A stretch of DNA of 64,000 nucleotides. It comes from Phaseolus vulgaris. Taxonomy: Eukaryota; Streptophyta; Magnoliopsida; Fabales; Fabaceae. Where the stretch lies: positions 30,909,475-30,973,474 of the forward strand of contig NC_023751.2 in the NCBI RefSeq assembly GCF_000499845.2, in the 5' to 3' direction. Below the pieces are notes generated by a model. That model was not told where the DNA came from and ran no database searches. It saw only the letters and a program-made list of their open reading frames with translations. Shown here piece by piece: positions 38,201-48,567 of this stretch. Each line of letters begins with the position of its first letter. The first letter of the stretch is position 1. Made by a program: the position numbers and the translations under genes.

Positions 38201-41200
38201 CAAATTAGTCTCTTAAACCCTTCCACAGAATAATCAAGTCAAGAGAATTGTTAATTAGATTTCCATCTTTGATGTGATGGCCTTAAGTATCAGGCTTCTC
38301 TTGCTGAATTCAATGTATCCTCTCTTGTAGGATCAATGTAGTAATGATATATTAATGTACCTTTTCTTCTTCATGATTTTCTGAGGTTATGATGTAACTG
38401 AAGCTTATTTTTTTTCCTGCTTGAGAATAACATTCTTTGATTGTTGATTATACTTGTAGGAAAATTTATTCTGGCTTATGTGCCTTTATGTCAAGAAAAA
38501 GAGTATTACCTTGCATGTGCATGTGACGAGATATACTCTCCACCCAGTGCTTACTTTTCTTTGTTTGGATTGACTGTTCAAGCCTCATTCCTTAGAGGTA
38601 AGATGATTTTTCTAATTTATTTTCCTTACAATTCACATAGTGAGTGCCCTTAATTTTGGTTTCTTTTCGAACAGCATCTCATACATGTGTGCGTACAATA
38701 TTGATTCTTCATTTATCAGTACATCATATTTCTCCTTCAATTGTCATTGATGTCACTAGCTTAATCCTTTTGTAGTATGTTTGCCACCAATTTGGTCCTT
38801 ACAATGATGTCTGAATGGTCCTTTGAAGAAAAAAACTGAGGGTATTTAATTTGTGGCTGATAAAAGGAGAACAAATCAGATATATGTTTGGAGGGCCAAT
38901 TGGATACTTACTTTTGGTGAGGAGAAACAGGGGCATAGAAAGCGGGTGAAACTTGGGAAAAAAATCAAACAAAAGGTCTCCTATTAGCAATTTCCTTAGA
39001 AAGGCAATTTTGCATGTATTATGTACATAGATCCTAGAAAGGGACTTAATAGGTTTCCTTTTCTTTGAAGTTTGTACAGAATTTTTATGCATCCTAAAAG
39101 TCTGGTACTAATATTCCTTTCTATTACATTAAGTAATGCTATGTTAATTTCTCAGGCATTATTCTAATTCTCAGTGTCTCTAATCTTTTTTTGGCTCTCG
39201 AAAAATTATCTGTGTGCTGTTCTGCACATGCCACAAATACATGTCAGGAAATTATTGAATATTGATAAATCATTTTCAATTTTTAATCATATGATGCCTA
39301 TAAATAACCCTAAAACTTGTGTGTTTGACATCATTTTATTAATTTCTTTCAGGTATTTTGGATAACATAGGAATTGAACCGCAAGTGGAAAGAATTGGAA
39401 AATATAAAAGTGCAGGTGATCAACTAGCTCGAAGAACCATGTCTGAGGAAAATTGTGAGATGCTGACTGCATTGCTTGATAATATCTATACAAATTGGCT
39501 GGATAAAGTCTCTTCTTCCAAAGGTACATTTGAATTTGATGTTTTAGTTGATTCTTGAGCCAGCATATTAACTTGTGGGCTTCTGCAAGTTTAATACAGG
39601 AAAAAGTAGAGAAGATATTGAGAAACTCATAAATGAAGGTGTTTATCAAGTTGACAAGCTGAAAGAAGAGGGACTCATATCAAATGTAATCTATGATGAC
39701 GAGGTAATAGTTAATCCCCAGTGTTATTATACGAACAACCAAGTTGATCTTTGATTGCTACTGCCATAGGCATAATCATGATGCTAACCCTGGCTAGGTA
39801 TGGTGATTAGTTAAAGCCCTTCTCATAGTCGCAGACATATGGATTGGATCTTATAACATTGCTTTTATAGAATTCACCTAGGTCACTGTTTTGACCAACC
39901 ATTAGGTTATTAGAATGATTATTTGTACAGGTAGTTTGTCATCTTGAGCTAATAACAATAATAATAATAATATTGAGTAAGATGGAATCTCAGCTAATGA
40001 TTAGTGGTTGTTTTTTTTATGGAAAAATCCTAAATATAAACAGTTTTTGTCCTGCTAGCTAAAAAATTGTTGGTTTTATTGTTTCTCCATTTAAAGTTTG
40101 TTGATTTTTGTCTTCACAGTTGTTTGTATTCAAATATATTGATAATTAACATTGGTTAATGAGTGCTTTGAAGGATGTGAATACATCTCAAGCAAAGAGC
40201 ATTAGAAGGATAAGAAACATTAAATATTTTTGCAGATTATCACCATGTTGAAGGAGAGACTTGGAGTGAAACTTGATAAAGATCTGCCTATGGTGGACTA
40301 CAGGTAACAATTTCTATATGATTTTGAGAATGCACCATAGTTTATGCTATTTATTTGAACTGCCTAAAAGTTAGCTTTAGAAATCTGTAACTAATAAATT
40401 CTCATTCCATAGTCTCAAAATACACCTTCTGCTTCTTAACAAGTTTCATTCCCAATCATCAAGTTACTTTCAACATTAGAAGTTTAGACTATTGTTAAAG
40501 ATCATGGAGTTTTATACTTTCTACGATCATGTAAATTCAAATCAAATTTCCTGTGAAAAGAAAGGGATGTTACCAGGCATTAAGTTACTAATTGACGAGA
40601 AGTAGGTGCCTAAGTATTTGACTTTCTTGTTCGGTAAAATTTGTTTGGCATGGTGCTGGTGATATTCATTGTTACCATCTTTCAAATCCTCTATCTGCAA
40701 TTCTTTAATGTTATCCTTAGTTTACTGGTTACTTCTATTTTGGAATTTTGTTACAGAATTTGATTCATGTTAGTATAACATAATATTCAAAAGTAACACT
40801 TTCCTGTTGAGAGTACTAGCACATCCAATTCATGTATCTAACTTTAAAATATTGAGTTTGGTATAATACAACGTAAAAGTATATTGATTTATTTTAGGGG
40901 GCATTTGGAAGAGATTCTCTGGAGGGTTTTTGAGATTGTAAAAGTAACTTTTGACCTTTCCATAAGCTCTTTTGAGCCTTTGGTTATGAGCTATACAAAA
41001 GAAGTGTATTGAAATAAGCTCTTTTTAGCTTATTTTAGTAAGCTTCACAATGAAATTGTGAATAAATTTCATTAAGCTCACATGTGCTTAATGGTATTGC
41101 TTATCCAAAAAGGCCTTTAATATTAACTTTGGAAACACAAATCTTCAATTCGTTTTTATAGAAGTTGAGGAAATTTTAGTAATTGTATAATATACTGAAA

Positions 41201-44200
41201 ATTTTCATTTGAAATATCTTTTTTTATTCAACCCCCACTTGTTTGGTCTTGGTTCTTTCTGTGGCTTATGCTTTTGTTTTAATAATTTATTTTGGGAATA
41301 TGTCATTTTATTATTTTAGCTTCTAAAGAGAGTTTCTAAAATTAAAAAATTATTATATACTTTTAAAAAATATATCAATTTATATTACATCAGAGTCACT
41401 TTTTTTCCTGAAAATTTTGTAACAAACTGACCCTTGATCTTTCCAAAACTTGTCTTTGGTGTTAGATATTTCTGTGGCATTTGCATTTTGGGAATAACTT
41501 ATTTGGAGGATATTCATTTTATTATTTTCTTGAGAAAGCTTTTAAAAGCATAACATTTAATAAGTGAATATTTTCCCTTAATTAATCTTTCCAACACGTG
41601 AGTGTAAATTACAGATTTCATGTGGCTTACAATTTTGCATTCTTTTTTACTTTGTTTCTAACAGATGTTCCATATGATTAGCAAAATATACCAAATAATT
41701 TATATTGATTGTATGATGATGTTTCTTGCATCAATTTAATACAGGAAATACTCTCGAGTTAGGAAATGGACTGTTGGAATATCAGGTGGTAGAGAACTTA
41801 TAGCCATTATCCGAGCATCAGGGAGCATTAGTCGTGTAGAGAGTCAATTAAGTGTCTCTAGCTCAGGCATCACTGCGGAGAAGTTTATTGAAAAGATTCG
41901 AACTGTCAGAGGTAAACTTGACCTTACAAGTTATAGTTCACCTTTTAAATATTAATGCAGGACGCTGATTAAAATTGCACTTATTCAATGGAATATTATC
42001 TGGATTTTTTATATTGATTATGGAAGCTGCTGTTAATGCTTCATAGATATCTTTGTTTAAGTAGTAATGTTATTCAATGATGTCCCTACGGTAAATGAGA
42101 AGGAGATGAATAGATTACTTATGCTTCCGAAAAAGAGGTATGGCTTTCCTCCCAATATTGTTGTATAAGCAATGTTTTAAATGCCAGATAGCGGTGCAGA
42201 GTGGCCAGCTCCAAAAGTGTCACAGCGAGAAAGCATACAGCGGGATTGCTATTTTGAATTTTTTTTATAGATTATATAATATAAATATAAATTTTCAAAA
42301 GTTATAAAAAATTGTAACATTCATAAATAACAAAAAACAAATTCATAGGTGTGTCAAACAAAACATGTAAGTAAATCCAAAAAGTCAAATACAAGTTTCC
42401 TAGATTCGAATTATCAGTTATCATCTCCTAAATTTATCAATAGATTTCAATATTGGGAATTAAAATCCCAAAAATAGTCCTCCAGGCAGGCCCTAATGCC
42501 TATGTTCAAAGGTATGTTTTGGAATAAAAACATAGTGCCACTATTCAGCCCGCCATTTGGTTTGCTATGACTGCTACACTAAATTGTTCCACTACAGCAG
42601 CCCCTGTATTCGGCAGGGCTGCTCCGCACTGGTATACTAGTATTGCGTGCTATTTAAAACCCTTTCTATAAGTTGACAATGTAAAAGATCAAATAGATAT
42701 GGAACCCAGGTAGCAAGAACCGAAAATATATCTTTATTAGGATCTCTAATGGTCCATTCTGTAGGGTCGAAATGGAGGGAGTAGAGGGGGAAGAGGAGAG
42801 ATGGAGGGGAGATGAAGAATCTTGCTCTTTGATTGTGTGGATTGGGTGTGGGTCCCACATGTTTTTATTTCCTCACTCAATATGCGAGATTTCAAAAGTA
42901 CTGCATTACCCACTCGAAACAATTTATTATCTTTTCTCATAATCAATTGTCAGCTCACATCATGCGAAACAATTGATTGTGCCAGAAAAAAATTATTTTC
43001 ATATTTGTTTCGATTTTTTCTATTTCTCCGAAACTAAACACCCCTAAAACTCATCATATTTTTTACCTAATTCTCGTATGAAATGGAGCATGAATTTCCG
43101 CAGACAAGAGATCCTTCAGCCAGGGGAAATAAGTAACTGCTATCTGAACCCTTTGTTGGTGTTCAGGATGTAAAGTATAGGGGCTACTTCTGTTTATATA
43201 GTAAAAAGCATATGCAACAACAACAACTCGACTTATCTATCCATATTTAGGAATGTAAACATAATCATAATCATGTTTTTATCATAGTTAATCCCCATCA
43301 ACATGCTGTTTTATAAAAATGTAACCTTTGACAGTGTATTATTTTAATTCACTCACATGTGTTATTTTCCCCAGAGTCAAAAAAATTTAAGGCTGCTATC
43401 ATTAGAATTGACAGTCCTGGAGGTGATGCTCTTGCTTCTGATTTGTAAGTTCTGGTAAAATTTCCCCTCTTTCAATCATATGTCAAAACTGCTATTTTAA
43501 GTATTTAATAAAAAAAATTGTTGGTTTTCTTTACATTGGTTTGAAATTATTGGTTGGATGGATCTAGGTCTGGTCTGCACCATGGCATCATTCATTTAGA
43601 GTACCTGTATAATGTTGATCTATTCTTAATTGTAGTTTTTTCTTTTGAGATGATAATAGTAGCATATATATATACATACAGTTTTGGATCATAATAAACT
43701 TCGGTCCCAATTTTTCATTCTTAACTTCAATTTTTAAAAGTGACGACACCTATAAGCAAAATTGATACACATGCAAAGTTATGGCCTTTTATAAGAAAAA
43801 TTAAACAATATAACACATTATTAAAAGTACTTAATGACTAAGAATGCCTGGCAATTGCTAGATTTTTAATGCCTAGGAAAAGTTCAGCACCAACAGCAAC
43901 TCTCTCATTTCTATCCATACAAATAGGCAGTGGTAGCATCCAACCTGTGTAACAGTATACTAGCAGAGCAGTAGCTTAAATGGTCCACCAGAATTGGTTT
44001 TCAGAAACCCTATATGGAACTTTCCAATTTCAGCTACTGTAGGTATCGATATTTTAAAATCTTGATTAAATAATTTTCATTTTCAAAAACAATAATTTTA
44101 GATTTGGAGAGGAGTTAGTCATGTCCTTTATGTAGTGGTCTACATCAATTTGCAATACATCTTCAATTTTTGTCATGGATGATGTTGTTATACTTAGTAT

Positions 44201-45949
44201 TTTTTTGATTTGCATGTTTAGGTGATCATATCTGGTGTCATCATCTGCAGGATGTGGAGAGAAATCCGGCTTTTGGCTGCCAAAAAACCAGTCATTGCTT
44301 CAATGTCTGATGTGGCAGCAAGCGGAGGGTACTACATGGCAATGGGAGCTGATGCTATTGTTGCAGAAAGCCTTACCTTAACTGGTTCAATTGGAGTGGT
44401 CACAGGTAAACAGAGTGTTTTACTGTTTCAGTAGGTGAAATAATAGCAGGAAGATATAATTACTTAACTGAAGCTAAAAAATACAAAGTTATTAACAAAT
44501 TTATTTCACAGAATATATTATTTAACTGAAGATATATACATATGACATCTTTTTGTAGGAAAATTTAACCTGGGGAAACTGTATGAGAAGATTGGCTTTA
44601 ACAAAGAAGTTATATCAAGGGGAAGATATGCTGAGCTCCTTGCTGCTGAACAACGTCCTTTCAGGTAATATTATTTCTCTATTTCCTTGTGTAAAGATTA
44701 TAGTGGATAAGCAAAGAATATTAGACAGTGTAGTATGCGAGAAATATGTGAAAAAGGAAGTTGTATCGGTTGAAGAGAAATAAAAACAACATTGAAAATT
44801 ATTTTTTTTATAATTTTATAGTTTATTATTAATAATTTTATTTATTATTCACTATTTTTACATAAAAAAGCCTGAAAAAAAAAATCTAAACCCGTGAGTG
44901 TCCCTAATTGATTATGGAGGCAACCAATACATTTTATGCATTTTGAGGAACATAATTAATATGTTGCTGCGAATGCTAGTTTGGGCTTTCTTCACTGTTT
45001 TGCCTGGAATCCAACGCGTGCCCCACCATTATTTTTTACTCTTCTTCATGCTTCTTTCCTTCCGAACAATCTTTAATTTCCTTTGATCCTCTTAGTCTCT
45101 CCCTCTCTTTCCAAGCTATGAAACCAACTGTACGACACAACCTTAGGACGCCAGGTTTCTACCTCCATTTATGATTTAAATGTTTCCTCTAGCAGTTAAG
45201 TATTTTTATCGATGAACTTTGCAGGGTTCTTATTTTTCTATTGTATCTCACGTAAAGTACGTGTTTGACTTCTGAAACAAACAGTGAAAACTTTCGATTT
45301 TCTTGTTTTGGTACAGACCAGATGAAGCAGAGTTATTTGCCAAATCAGCCAGGCATGCTTATAAACAATTTCGGGACAAGGCTGCTTTGTCCAGATCAAT
45401 GACAGTAGGTTTTATTTAAGCTAATTCCCATGCTTTTGTTCATCCTTCTTGTAGATCTTTGTCACAGGCTCACAGCTAGTATACTGTCACTAGGTAGAAA
45501 AGATGGAGGAGGTTGCACAGGGAAGGGTTTGGACTGGTAATGATGCAGCATCGCATGGTTTAGTTGATGCTATTGGCGGGCTTTCTCGTGCTATTGCCAT
45601 AGCAAAAGTCAAGGCCAATATACCTCAAGACAGTCAGGTTGGTTTGAAACCTTTATTTTTGTTGTATAAATGTATAGATGCAAAGCATGGTGATTATGTT
45701 ATGCTTGAGCTACCTCAGGTTACACTTGTGGAGATCTCCAGATCCAGCCCTTCTCTACCCGAGCTCTTGTTAGGTGTAGGGAGTTCCCTCGTTGGAGCTG
45801 ACAGAATGGTGAAGGAACTGCTACAGGGCATGACATTTTCTGATGGAGTTCAAGCCCGGATGGATGGAATCATGTTTCAGACATTGGAAGAATATCCTTT
45901 TGGGAATCCCATTTTGTCAATAATAAAAGATTACCTCAGTTCCCTGTAG
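32240..45949 (+). CDS. SPPA: Chloroplast signal peptide peptidase SppA (S49 serine protease)
   Basis: Thirteen exons: 32240-32620, 37720-37903, 38460-38597, 39353-39523, 39600-39703, 40236-40303, 41745-41911, 43375-43444, 44251-44405, 44559-44664, 45317-45404, 45494-45637, 45719-45949. All introns are GT-AG, and the join gives 668 aa, close to Arabidopsis SPPA (about 677). Residues 1-60 are a Ser/His-rich plastid transit peptide; MSKLLLL matches the family start, so ATG 32,240 is chosen. The protein has two S49 domains, as in E. coli SppA. By family knowledge the catalytic Lys/Ser dyad is K253 (GKYKSAGDQ, exon 4) and S452 ([10 protein letters not shown], exon 9); both are present. Known plant SPPA is a thylakoid-membrane-bound, light-induced protease. 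Intron 1 is 5.1 kb because of a copia insertion; introns 6 and 7 hold MITE-like elements. Intron 12 is 81 nt, in frame and stop-free. The gene looks intact. Confidence 0.95.
33090..36600 (-). mobile_element. Decayed copia retrotransposon inside SPPA intron 1, antisense
   Basis: Minus-strand landmarks, in order from high to low coordinates, begin with a PBS-like CAATATCTAGAGCC near 36,275 (compare TGGTATCAGAGCC). A gag start is near 36,130, followed by gag sequence with a zinc-knuckle C-K-H-C...D-N-C at about 35,375-35,420. Integrase end [10 protein letters not shown] lies at about 34,370-34,400, and reverse transcriptase V-x-K-G-Y-T-Q-x-Y-G at about 33,410-33,450. Stops and frameshifts interrupt it throughout. 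Similar 'ttccttatttctataattata' sequence at about 33,005 and 36,560 may mark the two LTRs. It lies wholly in the intron, opposite to SPPA transcription. Confidence 0.75.
40896..41118. mobile_element. MITE-like element in SPPA intron 6
   Basis: Left end GGGGGCATTTGGA and inverted right end (GGCCTTTTTGGA on the minus strand) form imperfect inverted repeats. The interior repeats AAGCTCTTTT/AGCTTATTTT. The style matches common legume MITEs built on 'ataagctcttt'. Target duplication not resolved. Confidence 0.45.
42174..42662. mobile_element. MITE-like element in SPPA intron 7
   Basis: Ends are inverted: left GTTTTAAATGCCAGATAGCGG, right (minus strand) GGTTTTAAATAGCACGCAAT. G/C-rich subterminal parts (agtggccag.., ..gctgctccgcactgg) enclose an AT-rich middle. 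Typical of a non-autonomous plant DNA transposon, probably hAT-like. No coding capacity. Confidence 0.5.
45638..45718 (+). other. SPPA intron 12: 81-nt in-frame stop-free intron
   Basis: Donor CAG|GTTGGT and acceptor CTACCTCAG|GTT bound 81 nt that begin and end in phase 0 and contain no stop. Retention would add 27 residues between ...PQDSQ and VTLVEIS. Other SPPA proteins I recall run straight across this point, so splicing is the expected norm. Confidence 0.75.
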
Positions 45950-48567
45950 TTGTCTATACTTCATTCAATCATTGTCTCATTTTATTCGTATAGTTTTCTA
46001 CATATTCCTTTTTTTTATATATATTTTGTTGTCTAAATGGGTGACATCAGATAAAGAAGGGCTCCTTTAATGTCTACCTCACAACCCTTGTACATATACA
46101 CGATGTAAAGTTGGACATTTCAAAGGTTAGTTTTACACATCAACTAAGACGGAATATCGTGTCTACTGGGTGCTGGCTGTGTTCATTTTTCTCGTAATGC
46201 ATATACAACTGGGTAGCATAAGATTAGTCGTGTTAGTGAACAACCTAGTCCTCACATGCTTGATGCCTGTTTCATAGCATTTTTTTCTAACTAATTTTTT
46301 ATTGGATGGATGTCGTGGGATTTTGTGTAGAAAAAGTCATTGGGTTTGGAGGGGTTACCGATCTCTTGTAAAATGTTTCAATATATTAAAAATAAATTGA
46401 TTTTTCGAAGTAAAACACTCAAACACCTTTAAGAAAATCTATTATGTAAAAGTAAGAATCGAGTGTACTCCGATAAAAAGTTTTTCATTTTATTTTCCTT
46501 ATTGATTTTGAAAATAGAAAACTAACATTGTTTAAAATTAATAAAAAGCCGACACGATTACATTTAACTGAGTCTAGTAGTGTTCCGTGGTTTGTTGGCG
46601 GAGAAGGTTAAATTAATTTGATTTTTTTTGCCTTAGTAAAACTTGATTACTTAATGAAAACTAGAAAAGATTACTTAATGGAAACCACTAATACGACTAA
46701 TACAAATTTCCAACAATTCTCAAAGCATATGTGTAGGTGTATTTAAAAGGGGGTCAAATTATCCTATCAGATTTTTCAGAATTATAAAAAATATATATAT
46801 CACATATAACAATTTTAAGAATAAAATTTAAATAATTGATTTTGTCAAATATTTACAGAAGTATAATAAAAAACACATACAGCAATTGTAGTGAACACTT
46901 TTAACAAGTTCAGTGTCAAACAATTACAAATAGTTATAAGAAAATCAATTTGAATCTAACGAAAGATAAGATTAAACTATCTAATAGTATATTTTATTGT
47001 CGAGTACAATTATTTATTGCTCATCCTCAACGTATATGTTACAAGAATAATCACAAGCTTCTTGAATCCCGCTTTCCATAAAGATTATTATCGATGTAGT
47101 AATTTTGCTTTCCATTTCCAGAATCTGCATTTTTCAGAGTTTAAGAGTCAGATGAAATACTTCTAAATAATATACTCGAGTGCAAAATAACACTTGTAAA
47201 GTTATTATAACAAAAGTGTAACATTCATATTAGGAAAGAAGAGTGTCATATTTGGAATTTAATCACATGGTAATACACCATGTTGCATACTTCCACTTCA
47301 TATTCCCTTCATTTTCTTTTATATATGTTCATTTAAAAGTGCAGCACATTAATAAATTTTCACAGAAGCCTAAAAATAAATAACAGAAGTAGATGTGGCA
47401 ACAACATATAATCAGTTTTGCAGATTGCAATTAATGTAAATATACCATAGCCATAGTAATATCTCCAAATTAATCCGTGAAATAATGTCATGTCAGGCAT
47501 TTGAGACCTTGAGATTTTCAAACTTTGCAAAACACATCTCACTTTAATAATTCTTGTAAAAAAGAACATAAGATGTCATACCTCAAATTTAACGAGATAT
47601 TGCATTACAACCACAACCATACAAGCAATTAAAAGTTAAAATGTAAGCCAAATTTATTTAGTAGAAATTACAAGAAAATTCAATCACCACCAAAATAAAT
47701 AAATAAGAATTTAACACTTTTTGTCATGATGTATTATAGAAAAGTTCAGTGAGGTAAAGGAACTTATTTTATGATTAATGGCAAAAGTTTAGAGGTAAAC
47801 TAAATTCTTCAGACAGAATTGTCGGATTATTACTTTTCACATTGAGATTATAATTGCTTTCACGTCAATTTGCTTGCATAATTATCTCCCACTAATCATA
47901 CTTATTTTGTACTTTGCAGTTTTAATAAACTTCAGTGTATTTTGATCGTTTTTAATCAATAACTGATTATAATTTAGTTTATTATGTAAATATATAAAAT
48001 ATATTTACATAAAACATTTTAAAAAGTATATTTGTCAACTTAAAATTGTGTTGCATGCTTCTTCATGAAACATAGCTATTAAAAAGAACTTGGTTTGACA
48101 ATGTATATGTCAAATATAAACTTTGTTAATTTTTATTAAACAAAACTTTATGAAAATTTTAAATACACAATTCAATCCTCAAATTTTTTACATATTTTGT
48201 TTGTTTTAATAAATTCAATAAAATCAAACAAATATTTTTATAAGTTATTTTATAATAAAGAACATCATAAACAAAACTAAAAATTATTCAAAACAAATGA
48301 GTTCTATGTTCTATATTAAAATTTTACTCAACTATTTAAAATTTAAATGATAAAATAATTTGGAACAATACAATTTATTGATAAATTTATTACTTTTGAC
48401 TGTGTGCTGTGATATTTATATCAGACATAAATTAATAAATTAAAAAAATGTAGCATTTTTGGATGCCATGATAGACTTAAGAGCGTTTGGTTGGTGTTTA
48501 TCACCTTTATGGCTAACGAATTTGTAACTACCATTCAGATTGAGTACAGTAAAACTGAAGTCTGATA
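45950..48567. other. Intergenic region between SPPA and PPR gene
   Basis: SPPA 3' UTR is presumably in the first few hundred bases. The rest is AT-rich with no recognisable gene or repeat. Minus-strand open frames near 47,360-47,570 and 48,440-48,673 are short and unrecognised. Confidence 0.6.

Noticed and set aside
42637..43037. Open frames on both strands in SPPA intron 7
   Set aside because: They lie within an intron, lack domains, and partly overlap a MITE-like element.
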